Shown here one piece after another: positions 23,801-34,867 of a DNA stretch of 64,000 nt (its first letter is position 1; every line of letters begins with the position of its first letter). The translations under genes were made by a program, and so were the position numbers. The stretch covers positions 146,886,597 through 146,950,596 of the forward strand of contig CM061132.1 of NCBI GenBank assembly GCA_030789695.1, in the 5' to 3' direction. The notes under the pieces were generated by a model that did no database searches, was not told the DNA's origin, and saw only the letters and a list, made by a program, of their open reading frames with translations. The stretch is from Scilla litardierei. Lineage: Eukaryota; Streptophyta; Magnoliopsida; Asparagales; Asparagaceae.

Positions 23801-26160
23801 TGACGGGGGAAGCGTTTAGAGCACATCTTATAGATTGTGCCATGATGAGTAGACACCCCCCATATCACCACTATAGACCATCAAAATGCAGAACTATTTA
23901 TCGGAAGTAAATATCCCAGATAAATAGAGTCTAAGCACTCTGAACAGGGGAAGCATTTAAATTCACTTCTCCAAAGACGTGCATTGATGATCCTATTTTA
24001 AAGCTTTGATGAGATCCTGAAGATCCCTCACAACTTTAATGTCCCAGAATCAGTTTCAACAGAAATACTACAATCATCCATGAGCCTAAAGCTCAAATGA
24101 CCATTTAAATCATTAATACCTATGATCTGGTTATCATGAATTGTGATGAGATCCTGAAGATCCACACTTATGAAACTGTTAAAACAGTTATCAGACATAG
24201 TTACTGACAATATAGATATTTTCAAAATTTTCACATCCCTGCTACTAAAAATCCAGCTAGGATTGACATACCGAATATATTGGATGCAATCCACCAGTAT
24301 TAGAAGTGGATATCCTCAATGGATGAGAGGACATACCACTAGGCTCCAAAAAGAGAGATCTACTCCTGGAGACCGAAAAAACAATACCACCACAGGAAAG
24401 TGAGCTCAAATCCAGAACCTTATTGCAACTTGGTTGCTAAGGACCAATTCTGGATCTGTCCATATTCTTTACCCGTCCCAGAACCTTCACTTCTTTAACG
24501 CGTCGTGAAGGAGACACCTCTGGGAGAAATCAAATGATAATAGTACGTACGGGGTGAGTTTTGGACAAGAAAGAACACATTTTGTCGACAAATTCTCTCA
24601 TATTTCATTTTGCCAGTTAAATATAAAATATCGTTTCCACAACTCTGCTTTGCCTGAAGCAAAGATAGAGATTTGGCCAAATTATAATAATGTGGAATGA
24701 GGCAATAATAAGGTGAGCTGGACTCACTTATGAAATATGAGGTGTTGGACCTGAAGTCCTGGTATCAAAAATGATATCAAATCCTGTGGGATAACTGAGT
24801 ATTGAAGGAGAATTAAAATAAAATCGTTAACTATAAGCATTTTAATTTGCTATAGTTTTAGAGGTATAAATCGCTCAAACCAGGAAGTAATCAAGTAAGA
24901 TGAGCTGAACTCACTTACAAGATGAATCTGATGCATCGACTGGTTTATGTCAAGGCGTAACCCAACGAATGGCAAAAGAGGGAATTTTTGGTTGATGTTG
25001 CTATTGGATGTGACAACATCACCGATATAAAAATTTCTTCAACTGCATGTACGAATTTCTTTACTTTCCTTTCTTTTTGGGACACATATTAATAATATGA
25101 TTAAAGGAAAGACAACCTAGACAAAGATCCTTAAAGGACTCATACTAAAAGGTTGTTGTTTGCACCTCTTAAAAACAGTACTGTTCTTAAGAGAGCAAAT
25201 TAAAAGATTTGAGATTATTTTAATAACTCAAAATATTATCGGATCTCCTGAAGAGAAATTACCGAAATATCTGTTAAAGCCTATCTATCAGATATGATAT
25301 GATATGAAAGCCCTAGCTAGGCATAAATTCTAGGCTTACAGAACTTTAATCATCCTGAAGATGAACCATCATCCTGAAGATGAACTATTATCCTGGAAAT
25401 GAACTATCATCCTGAAAATGACGTTAATAAATCATCCCGAAGATGTAAACTTCATACAATGATGATTGATGAAGAAACATTAATTTCATTCTCCACCAAA
25501 TACACCTATTTGGTTGTATGGATATACATTAAAAGACCTCTTTCCGTTAGCTGGAAGAGGGGAAGAATATATATGGTCCGGAAGTACCTTAAGTGTCTTT
25601 GAAACACTCTTTTACCTGGCCAACTGCATGCGTCTCTTTTGAGCGTTAGCAGTATAACTATTAGCCAGGTACAGTGCAGTGCCCCCAGCGCACCACTGGA
25701 CCAGAGATATGTAGCTTCTGCGCTATCTCCAAGGGTCGAGGAAAAATCCTCTATGTTAAATGTATTTGCATATGCAGGTTACAGATCATCGCGATGAATG
25801 GCATAAAAGGGACGTCCACCTCCTGAAGATCTACACAGAATCCTTCCAAGTCTACATCCTTCCACCATCCCGAGAAGTTCATCACCCAAGGAGCAGCTCA
25901 AGAACATACAATGCCAGGTCCTGAAGTACCTTTGCAGATATTGACGTTTGAGACGTGGAGCTGTCTACCAAGTTCGTAGCGCTCCTCCAGTCTCAGCTAC
26001 TGCCTTATATGAGTGAAACTTGTATAGATGAGTGATGCTTGTACTTTACTTTTGCTTTCGGAATGTTGCTGATGAGATGGATGTATAGACACATAGGAGA
26101 TAAATGTATAGATATATAGGAGATCTGCAAGCCTGAAGCTTGATCAGATTAGGGGGAGTC
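20840..26160 (+). other. Internal region of the short-LTR element without coding capacity
   Basis: AT-rich sequence with many CCTGAAG-containing phrases. Frames on both strands are below 90 aa and show no recognisable domain. It may be a highly diverged former coding region or spacer DNA kept for packaging size. Confidence 0.6.
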
Positions 26161-26169
26161 AACTGTAGA

Positions 26170-26430
26170 GTTGTACTCTTTTTCCTTGGCTAGTGGTTTT
26201 TCCCACAGGGTTTTCCATAGTCAAGGTTTTAATGAGGCAACCACATTGACTCTGGATCCAGAAGTATCCACCCCTCGACACATCCCCAAATCAGGGGAAG
26301 TTATGGAGTGCTGTGCTCTTTTCCCTTCGCTATTGGTTTTTCCCACAGGGTTTTCCATAGCTAAGGGTTTTTAACGAGGCAGTTACCCTTAACTTGGATC
26401 CAGAAGTATCCACCCCTTAAGATACTCAGT
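26170..26430 (+). repeat. Imperfect tandem duplication near the 3' end of the short-LTR element
   Basis: Two copies, about 165 bp apart, contain GGTTTTTCCCACAGGGTTTT then CCATAG and, later, GGATCCAGAAGTATCCACCC. The same sequence type appears on the minus strand at 33678-33915, marking that region as the same element family. Confidence 0.8.
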
Positions 26431-26494
26431 AGTACTAATGAATCATTCAGTATTCATAAAGTCGAGTATACCACGTTGGTTGGATAAGGGGAAG

Positions 26495-26624
26495 TGTTAT
26501 GAATAGGACCCATTGGGCCTATTGGGTATCCACCCACATGAGTACCCATTATGAATACTATATAAAGGAGGCTAAGGGTTTCCTAGCCTCAACCCTTCTC
26601 CAAATCCTTTTCTCGTTCATAACA
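26495..26624 (+). repeat. 3' LTR (130 bp) of the short-LTR element
   Basis: Nearly identical to 20004-20133 (one visible difference, AAGGG for AGGGG). Near-identity indicates a fairly recent insertion. Confidence 0.9.
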
Positions 26625-26746
26625 ATAACTTGCATTTTAAAACGGAATTATAACTTGAATCTTCAATAGTTCTATTGCTGGGGAAATATAAATTGTACAC
26701 TTTTTTTTAACGGAATTAGAGTTTTTTTAACAAAAAAATATTATTT

Positions 26747-26900
26747 TGTTATGAATCAACATTTGGGGAGGAACCCCCAGCTCTTTATTTATAGCATAAA
26801 GAGGATCGTATACAGATAAGATATAATAGATACCGTCTTATCTATAAGATAAGCCGTGATCCCAACCGACTAACCAACTCGGTATTATCTCTTCACAACA
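26747..26900 (-). repeat. 3'-side LTR (154 bp) of the chimeric element
   Basis: The minus strand starts TGTTGTGAAGAGATAATACC and ends TTCATAACA, with a CTATAAATAAAGAG TATA-like segment. Ends and TATA layout match the 130-bp LTR family, but the middle is different sequence. Confidence 0.7.
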
Positions 26901-27399
26901 CTCTCCCTTATCCAGCCATGGATGAGGACTCTGCTCATGAATACTTCAGGATTCTGGGTGTGGTAGGAGTCTTGTTGAGTATTGGTGTTTCATACCAATC
27001 TTATTTTGATGATGATCACAACATTATGTTGTTGCTAATGAATCTCACGTCTTAGTCTCTCAGTTTATTTCAAGGATATCTTTCTTGGAGACTAATCACT
27101 TGGTGTAAGGATGAACATCATGTGAAGAAGAGCCAAAGTTTGGACTCAAGGAGTGCCAAAGCTTGGAGATGATGGAGAGCATTCAAGGCATCAAGATTGT
27201 AGACTTAGATTCTTTTGAAAGCATTGTAATCCATGCAATTTACTTTATTGCTTTCTCTCTCTTTTGAGTCTAGGGTTGATGTAATGCCTTGCTAGATGGT
27301 TTGCTCATTCGTGCACATGCATTTAACCATCTTAGTGAACCTTAGGATTATCATAGAATCCAACCCAATAGGTTCACTCTTTCCGTCAGTCGCCTGTTG

Positions 27400-27910
27400 A
27401 GGGAAACACAGTCGACTGGGTGATTTCCAGTCGCCTGTAGATCCTTCTACAGTCGCCTGATATGTACTGCTCAAGTCATCATTTCTATTGACTCAAACTT
27501 GAGCTTTACGCACAGTCGTCTGTTAATCGGTTTCCAGTCGCCTGTATATTTACAGTCACCTGGATATTGGCCAACAGTCGCCTGTCTAGCGTAAGTGCAA
27601 TCTCTGCATCTCTCTGTCTTCTCTCCATACTTTACAGTAGTCGACTGATGAAGAATATACAGTCGCGTGACTATTCAACAGTCGACTGTAGTATTAACAT
27701 CAGTCGCCTGTGCGAAGAATTGGAGAAAGAGTGCATCTCTCTGTTTTGATCCATCCCCTGCAGCAGTCGTCTGCTGAAGGATTAACAGGTGCCTGTCATG
27801 TTTGTCAGTCGACTGTATTGACTTCGTCAGTCGACTGTCCTGGCTCAGATTATAGCCGTTGGATATTTTCTAGCCGTTGATCAGTCGACTGTCTTATGAT
27901 CATCAGTCGA
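27400..27910 (+). repeat. Cluster of CAGTCG(A/C)CTG motifs in LTR U3
   Basis: About twenty copies of CAGTCGACTG, CAGTCGCCTG or one-base variants occur at irregular spacing, many as the perfect 10-bp palindrome CAGTCGACTG. The same cluster appears in the 3' LTR at about 32240-32765. Regular sequence with irregular spacing suggests binding sites rather than a tandem satellite. Confidence 0.85.
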
Positions 27911-28299
27911 CTGTTCTTGTCGTTTTCCCCCAGTTTCTAGCAGTTGCAGATTTGATTATTTGGCTGTTTCTTTGTGTTTTTGGGCTTAATATAGGATTCC
28001 TATATATATGAGTGTGCTGCCTTTCTTGAGAACTCTCGACAACATTTGATAAACTCTTGACTCTATAGAAAATCTCAAGAGATCAATAAGCCACTCTCAA
28101 GCTCCCTCATTTCTCTCTAGTTGAGCATTCATCTTTCTTCATGCATTGAAGTCCAGCTCAAGGGAAATCATCCAAGTGCTCTCAAGCATATTCCAACACT
28201 TGGAGATCATCTTCCATGCCTTGCATTCATTCATGAGTAAGCATCTCAAGGCATAGGTAAGAGTATTTACTTTACAGGGTGTAAATTGTTTTCCTATTT

Positions 28300-28580
28300 C
28301 TCTTTGTGGGATTAGGACACTCTCTTTGTGGGAGTTTCTCTCTTTGTGGGAGGTTGTCTCTTTGTGGGACTAGGGAATTCTCTTTGTGGGAATTAACTCT
28401 CTTTGTGAGAGTTCTAGTGTCCTAGTGTAGGGCTAACCCTAATTCTCTGAGTGTGAGTTAGTGATTCTCTGTGTGGGAGTCTTGATCCTTGTGTAGGATT
28501 GGTTGGGTCCTTGTGTAGGGCATAAATCCTCTTTGTGGGGTATCTCCTTTGTGAGATTTGTATTCACTTCTCTGAGTGGG
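28300..28580 (+). repeat. CTCTTTGTGGGA-type short tandem array in LTR
   Basis: A dozen or so units of about 15-20 bp (TCTCTTTGTGGGAGT and variants such as TCCTTGTGTAGG) lie downstream of the likely transcription start. They are duplicated in the 3' LTR at about 33150-33440. Confidence 0.8.
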
Positions 28581-28835
28581 AATATAGTAAATATTGGTGT
28601 GGCTAGATGTACCCAAGTTTGGGAAACCAGGGTAAAACTTTGTGTTTGCGTTTGGATTGATTGTGCCATTTAATTCCTCTTGCATTTATAATTCCGCATT
28701 TGCAAGTTAAATTTTATTTGGACAATTTTATTGCCATTACACTATTCACCACCCTCTAGTGTGTGTTGTTAGTATTGCAAGGGTTATACGATCCCTACAA
28801 TTGGTATCAAAGCGAGGTTAAAGCATACTGCAACG

Positions 28836-30896
28836 ATGGCATTCAACGCCTCATCCGCGTCTCATGAAGGTCACTCAACCGTTCGACCCCCGCTCTTCAA
28901 CGGAACCAACTATCCTAGTTGGAAGATCAGAATGATGATTTATATGGAGGGTCAAGACCTATGGGACATCACGGAGGTGCCATTTGAGAAGCCCACTACT
29001 CCTGCGGCTTCAAGGACAAAGGCGGAGAAGGACTCAATCAAGTGTGCGATAGCTATGAATGCATTACATTGCGCTCTCTCTGCTAGTGAGTTCAATCGCA
29101 TCTCCATGTGCAAAACGGCGAATGATATTTGGCACACCTTGGAGATTTTTCATGAAGGGACAACGAAGGTAAAGAAATCTAAACAAACTGTGTTTAGATC
29201 TAAATATGAAATGTTTAAGATGCAGGAAGGCGAAAGCATTTCAGAGATGTTTACAAGGTTCGCCGATATCGTGAACGCTTTGGAGGGTCTCGGGAAGACG
29301 ATTTCCCAAGAGGATCGTGTAGAGAAGATCCTAGACTCTCTCACATCTCGTTGGGAGTCAAAGGCCAACGGAATTTTGGAGTCTTATGACACGTCCAAAT
29401 ATACCGTTGAGGAATGCATTGGAAATCTCATGGCGTATGAAGTAAAGCTTCAACACAAGAAGGAGATTCATCCAACAAAGCCCGAGAAGCTAGAAAAGCA
29501 AGAGGGAGTTGCATTACATGCCAAGGAGGAGCCAATCAAGTGGAGGATGAAATTCCATCGAGAAGCTCCTAGCGAAGAAGATGAGCAAGAAGATGCAAGT
29601 GGAGAAGAAATTGAGGAACTTGCCGAGCAATTCAAAGCTTTCCTCAAATGCAAGCAAGGTAAGTCTTTGTCAAAGTTTGCTTCCAATTCTAACAAAGTTC
29701 CTACTTGTTACACTTGCAGTGGAAAAGGTCACTTGTCCACCGAATGCCCTTCCAAACCCATTAAAGAAACTTACAAGGGTAAAGGGAAGAAGCATTGGAA
29801 AGGAAGGTCCAAGTCCAAAAATCACAAAAATGGACTTGTTGGGACCTTTGATGATTCGAGTGAGGACACTTCTAGTAACGAAGAAGAGGATACAAAGGAG
29901 GATGCTCACGCATGCTTTGTAGCCATGGATGTTCCTACTCCAATTCCCTCCGGATTAAACGAAGAAGAGTTGGATGCTTGGCTTGACGCATACAACTCAT
30001 ATGAGGATTCACGCCTCGCAGCTAAAGAGGAGAAGTCGTCATCAAGCTCTTGCAAGGATGATGATGATGATGTTGAGATCGAGGAAGAAAAGATCTCACA
30101 TGCGGAGCTCAAGTTCAAATTTGACTTGGCCTCCGAAAAGGCTAGTAAGTGCATCAACTCCTACAATAAATTAAAAGCAAAATATAAGAGTGCTAAGAGT
30201 AGAATGCATAAACTAGTTATTGCAAGTGTAGTTCATGATGAAAGGCATGTTTATGACACTTGTGAGAAAGACACACTTCTTTCTCAAGTTAAGGAATTGA
30301 GCATTTCTAATGAAAATCTCATTGCTCAAAACCTTAGCTTAGATGCTCACATTCAACAACTTATGTTGAAATGTGAAGAGGAATCCCGGAAGCTCATAAG
30401 CTTTGTGTATTCTAGGAATTCACTCCACGATTTGTTGGAAAAACAACATCCGACAAATCATAGAGGAGGTTTGGGTTATGTTCAAAATTTGGTTCCCAAA
30501 CCCACCTCTAATTCTCCTTTTGGTGCAAATTCAAGAAATATTGCTAAAGCACCTAAGAAGAATCACCATGCTTTCTTGTACAACAATAACACCAACAAGA
30601 AGCATGTGGATCATAAGGTGATGAGGAAGAATGAAGAATCTTCATTTTTTGCTAAGAAGCAAAATCCTCATTCTTTGCATGCTAAGAAATTTGTTTCTAC
30701 ACCTAAGCATGCCACATCCTTCCCTCTTGCTAAGGCAAAACCTATGCCTAGGAAATCCTTGAGATTATGGATTCCCACTAAGGCTAGTGTGCAAGAGAGA
30801 GATAGTTACATCAACTCTCTAGTTAGGGATGTGATCACCTCGTGTGATTATGTTAGGAAATCAAACTCTTCTTGGGTTTGGTTACCTAATGTTTAG
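28836..30896 (+). CDS. gag: Copia-type gag polyprotein (686 aa)
   Basis: Capsid protein that would assemble particles and bind the element RNA in the cytoplasm. The start is the first ATG after the primer site, 22 bp downstream of it. The N-terminus has the PPLFNGTNYPSWKIRM motif of Copia gag, followed by the UBN2/Retrotran_gag_2 helical domain to about residue 200. An acidic linker leads to one CCHC zinc knuckle (Cys291, Cys294, His299, Cys304). The C-terminal half is acidic, serine-rich and then coiled-coil-like (residues about 415-530), ending in a basic tail. The frame is intact. No protease box follows, so it cannot be the start of a gag-pol polyprotein here. Length exceeds a bare Copia gag because of the long C-terminal extension. 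Confidence 0.9.
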   Translation: MAFNASSASHEGHSTVRPPLFNGTNYPSWKIRMMIYMEGQDLWDITEVPFEKPTTPAASRTKAEKDSIKCAIAMNALHCALSASEFNRISMCKTANDIWHTLEIFHEGTTKVKKSKQTVFRSKYEMFKMQEGESISEMFTRFADIVNALEGLGKTISQEDRVEKILDSLTSRWESKANGILESYDTSKYTVEECIGNLMAYEVKLQHKKEIHPTKPEKLEKQEGVALHAKEEPIKWRMKFHREAPSEEDEQEDASGEEIEELAEQFKAFLKCKQGKSLSKFASNSNKVPTCYTCSGKGHLSTECPSKPIKETYKGKGKKHWKGRSKSKNHKNGLVGTFDDSSEDTSSNEEEDTKEDAHACFVAMDVPTPIPSGLNEEELDAWLDAYNSYEDSRLAAKEEKSSSSSCKDDDDDVEIEEEKISHAELKFKFDLASEKASKCINSYNKLKAKYKSAKSRMHKLVIASVVHDERHVYDTCEKDTLLSQVKELSISNENLIAQNLSLDAHIQQLMLKCEEESRKLISFVYSRNSLHDLLEKQHPTNHRGGLGYVQNLVPKPTSNSPFGANSRNIAKAPKKNHHAFLYNNNTNKKHVDHKVMRKNEESSFFAKKQNPHSLHAKKFVSTPKHATSFPLAKAKPMPRKSLRLWIPTKASVQERDSYINSLVRDVITSCDYVRKSNSSWVWLPNV

Positions 30897-31824
30897 GTTC
30901 CTCACACATTTGCATATTGCATGGGTATTATGCTTCTATGTTTATTTTATGCATACCCATTGATTGTGTGTGTTTCATGATTTTGAAAATATTTTTCAAA
31001 TTTATTTCTTTTCATGAAAATTGGGAACTTGGGGTTTTTTGACATGCATGCATGATCCATGTGTATGTCAATGGGGGAGTTAATATAATATATGTTTAAA
31101 TTATTTTAAGACATATTTTAACTCTCATTTCGGAGGTTATTTGAGACCATTATTTATATTTGGTTATTTTGGGTCTCAAACCAAACCTCTTGTATATTGC
31201 CAACTTGTTTCATACCTTATTTCTTTTGGTAATATCCGTGTGTATCTTTAAAGCTTGATTTTTCCATATCTTTTGCTTTGATACACTTATTGGCCCATGG
31301 CTCCAATAATTAATTGATATTAGATCCTAGAAGTCAAAAGTTGACCATTTCTATGATCTAGGGGGGAGCATGGGATAGTGAATTGATGCCCACTAAATTT
31401 TTACATTTGGTATCATACATATCTTTCTTTTCTTGCATATTGTCACATCTTGGTTAAGATATCAAAGGGGAATATTTTTGATGTCCACCTTTTTGACGAT
31501 GTCAATGGGGAGAGATATATGCATTATGTGTTCATATCTATAGGGGGAGAGATATATACATATGCATATGGGGAGAGATATCTCTATAGGGAGAGATATA
31601 TGAGATTAGATAAACCTTTCATGTTTGCATGCTTTTATATTTTGCAATTGGTTTATGTAATCCATGCCTATTATATGTCACCTTGTTGTTATTGATATTA
31701 TGAGTATTTACCTTAGTGTAGCTCATTATATAATTGGTGCATATACGTAGGGGGAGATCATTAGCTTTGTGCTTTAATTCTTTATGATTTACATAATGTG
31801 TGTCATCATCAAAAAGGGGGAGAT
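30897..31824 (+). other. Non-coding tail between gag and 3' LTR
   Basis: An AT-rich stretch with repeated GGGGAGAGATAT phrases (31500-31600) and two purine-rich tracts. The proximal one (31811-31824) is the likely plus-strand primer. No pol remnant is visible. Confidence 0.75.
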
Positions 31825-33672
31825 TGTTGAGTATTGGTGTTTCATACCAATCTTATTTTAATGATGATCACAACATTATGTTGTTGCTAATGAATCTCAT
31901 GTCTTAGTCTCTCAGTTTATTTCAAGGATATCTTTCTTGGAGACTAATCACTTGGTGTAAGGATGGACATCATGTGAAGAAGATCCAAAGTTTGGACTCA
32001 AGGAGTGCCAAAGCTTGGAGATGATGGAGAGCATTCAAGGCATCAAGATTGTAGACTTAGATTCTTTTGAAAGCATTGTAATCCATGTAATTTACTTTAT
32101 TGCTTTCTCTCTCTTTTGAGTCTAGGGTTGATGTAATGCCTTGCTAGATGGTTTGCTCATTCATGCACATGCATTTAACCATCTTAGTGAACCTTAGGAT
32201 TATCATAGAATCCAACCCAATAGGTTCGCTCTTTCCTTCAGTCGCCTGTTGATGGAAACACAGTCGACTGGGTGATTTCCAGTCTCCTGTAGATCCTTCT
32301 ACAGTCGCCTGATATGCACTGCTCAAGTCAGCATTTCTATTGACTCAAACTTGAGCTTTACGCACAGTCGTCTGTCAATCGGTTTCCAGTCGCCTGTATA
32401 TTTACAGTCACCTGAATATTGGCCAACAGTCGCCTGTCTAGCGTAAGTGCAATCTCTGCATCTCTCTGTCTTCTCTCCATACTTTACAGTAGTCGACCGA
32501 TGAAGAATATACAGTCGCCTGACTATTCGACAGTCGACTGTAGTATTAACATCAGTCGCCTGTGTGAAGAATTGGAGAAAGAGTGCAGCTCTCTGTTTCG
32601 ATCCATCCCCTGCAGCAGTCGTCTGCTGAAGGATTAACAGGCGCCTGTCCTGTTTGTCAGTCGACTGTATTGACTTCGTCAGTCGAATGTCCTGGCTCAG
32701 ATTATAGCCGTTGGATATTTTCTAGCCGTTGATCAGTCGATTGTCTTATGATCATCAGTCGACTGTTCATGTCGTTTTCCCCCAGTTTCTAGCCGTTGCA
32801 GATTTGATTATTTGGCTGTTTCTTTGGGTTTTTGGGCTTAATATAGGATTCCTATATATATGAGTGTGCTGCCTTTCTTGAGAACTCTCGACAACATTTG
32901 ATAAACTCTTGACTCTATAGAAAATCTCAAGAGATCAATAAGCCACTCTCAAGCTCCCTCATTTCCCTCTAGTTGAGCATTCATCTTTCTTCATGCATTG
33001 AAGTCCAGCTCAAGGGAAATCATCCAAGTGCTCTCAAGCATATTCCAACACTTGGAGATCCTCTTCCATGCCTTGCATTCATTCATGAGTAAGCATCTCA
33101 AGGCATAGGTAAGAGTATTTACTTTACAGGGTGTAAATTGTTTTCCTATTTCTCTTTGTGGGATTAGGACACTCTCTTTGTGGGAGTTTCTCTCTTTGTG
33201 GGAGATTGTCTCTTTGTGGGACTAGGGAATTCTCTTTGTGGGAATTAACTCTCTTTGTGGGAGTTCTAGTGTCCTAGTGTAGGGCTAACCCTATTTCTCT
33301 GAGTGGGAGTTAGTGATTCCCTGTGTGGGAGTTAGTGATTCCCTGTGTGGGAGTCTTGATCCTTGTGTAGGATTGGTTGGGTCCTTGTGTATGGCATAAA
33401 TCCTCTTTGTGGGGTATCTCCTTTGTGAGATTTGTATTCACTTCTCTGAGTGGGAATATAGTGAATATTGGTGTGTCTGGATGTACCCAAGTTTGTGAAA
33501 CCAGGGTAAAACTTTGTGTTTGCGTTTGGATTAATTGTGATATTTAATTCCTCTTGCATTTATAATTCCGCATTTGCAAGTTAAATTTTATTTGGACAAT
33601 TTTATTGCCATTACACTATTCACCCCCTCTAGTGTGTGTTGTTAGTATTGCAAGGGTTAGACGATCCCTACA
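31825..33672 (+). repeat. 3' LTR of the gag-only Copia element
   Basis: Almost the same sequence as the 5' LTR. A short duplication of GATTCCCTGTGTGGGAGTTA near 33310-33350 makes it about 20 bp longer. Flanked on the right by the AGTCT target copy. Confidence 0.92.
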
Positions 33673-33677
33673 AGTCT

Positions 33678-34560
33678 CACATGGGGTGGATACTTGAGGA
33701 TCCTGAGTTGGTGAGATTTACCTCGTTAAAACCTTTAGCTATGAAAAACACTGTGGGAGAAACCATAGTTAAGGGAAAAGAGTACAAACGCTCTCTAACT
33801 CCCCCTGATTTGTACAAGCGACTCTGCTCATGAACACTTTGGGATTCTGAGCATCACAAAGGGGTGGATACTTCATGATCTAGAGTTGATGTGATCTGTC
33901 TCGTTAAAACATTTGTCAGACGGCGCAACGGCCAGTGGCGCTTTTGTCAGGGTGTCAGGGCTGAAAGCATCAAGTGTCAGGGGGGCAGCGGCCAGGGGGG
34001 TGCTTTGTCAGATGGTCGGGCGGCAATAGTGTCAGTAGCGTCCTTGTACTAGGTCGTTGCCATAGCTCGGCCCCCATAGCTCGTCACTAGAGCTCGTGAC
34101 TGGAGCTCGTCACCGGAGCTCGTCACCGTAGCTCGTCACTGGAGCTCGTCACCGGAGCTCGTCACTGGAGCTCGTCACCGGCGCTCATCACTGGAGCTAG
34201 TCGCCAGAGCTCGTCACCGTAGCTCGTCACTATAGCTCGTCACAGGAGCTCGTCACAGGAGCTCGTGACTGGAGGTCGTTACTGGAACTCGTCATTGGAG
34301 CTCGTCAACGTAGCTCGTCACTTTAGCTCGTCACCTCCGATGACGAGCTCTAGTGACCGTCATTGTCTATCAGCGGTCGAGGCGGAGTGCGCCCTTCCCA
34401 TAGCCGCGTTGGACTCTAGGATCGACATGCGCCCTGCAGCCCTCTGGCGTTCGGGCGTGGAGCGCCCTGTCGCTGGGGCGGCCGTCCTTCTAGAGGGAGG
34501 GACGAGCCGGCGGGGCGTTTCGGCGGTCTGGGATGGAAGGTCGGAATATCACGATCTTTA
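33678..34560 (-). other. Interior of the chimeric short-LTR element with GC-rich repeats
   Basis: 33678-33915 is the reverse complement of the 3'-end sequence type seen at 26170-26430 and joins directly to 26901-26972 once the Copia element is removed. 33916-34560 is GC-rich leader sequence. The 98-aa plus-strand frame at 34265-34561 lies in the repeat array and is not a gene. Confidence 0.7.
34062..34338. repeat. 13-bp minisatellite (about 20 copies)
   Basis: The unit AGCTCGTCACCGG, with ACTGG and ACCGT variants, repeats head to tail with a steady 13-bp step. It occupies the same relative place in its element as the 26-bp GC array in the plus-strand element. Confidence 0.9.
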
Positions 34561-34867
34561 GGTTGTAACAAAAAAAATTAAGTTTTTGATCTAATAAGTT
34601 AGATACATGCATAAACAATCAACTATTTTATTCTAAATCACATAAAAATTGAATTTTTAATATGTTATCAGATCTAGAAAAACATTTATGCTTACCCACT
34701 AAATCTGTCCGCCAGATCTAGCGAAGTTTGATGAGGGATGCCCGAAAAGGAACTCTGCATCGTCTCGCGAAGCTTTGCATCGCGAAAAAAATTGACGGAG
34801 CGTCTGTCGGGCGCCTCCCTCTCACGAGCCGTCGCTTCTTCCATCGAGCGTGATCGTGCTGATAACG

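Larger units (their letters stand above)
20004..26624 (+). mobile_element. Large non-coding LTR retrotransposon with 130-bp LTRs and perfect TSD (6621 bp)
   Basis: The LTRs at 20004-20133 and 26495-26624 are nearly identical, each 130 bp, starting TGTTATGAATAGG and ending TTCATAACA. The flanking 5-bp duplication ATAAC (19999-20003 and 26625-26629) is perfect. The 5' LTR is followed by CGTTATCAGCACGATC, the primer-site form seen next to many plant Copia-type LTRs. A purine run AAGGGGAAG precedes the 3' LTR. The internal 6.4 kb has no frame above 120 aa and no protease, RT or integrase motif that I can see. It is a non-autonomous element that must borrow enzymes from a relative. Confidence 0.88.
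26973..28799 (+). repeat. 5' LTR of the gag-only Copia element
   Basis: Starts TGTTGAGTATTGG and ends GATCCCTACA. A CTATATATATG TATA-like box lies near 28000. U3 contains the CAGTCG motif cluster (27400-27910). The R/U5 part contains an array based on CTCTTTGTGGGA (28300-28570). Confidence 0.92.
26973..33672 (+). mobile_element. Young gag-only Copia-type LTR retrotransposon, 6700 bp, perfect TSD
   Basis: LTRs of about 1.83 kb (26973-28799 and 31825-33672) are highly similar. AGTCT flanks both sides (26968-26972 and 33673-33677). The 5' LTR is followed by TGGTATCAAAGC (28802-28813), complementary to initiator methionine tRNA with one change. The 3' LTR is preceded by AAAAAGGGGGAGA. The interior holds one long gag frame (28836-30896) and about 930 bp of non-coding sequence, with no protease, integrase, RT or RNase H. 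It is therefore a non-autonomous element that supplies its own capsid protein. Confidence 0.93.
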
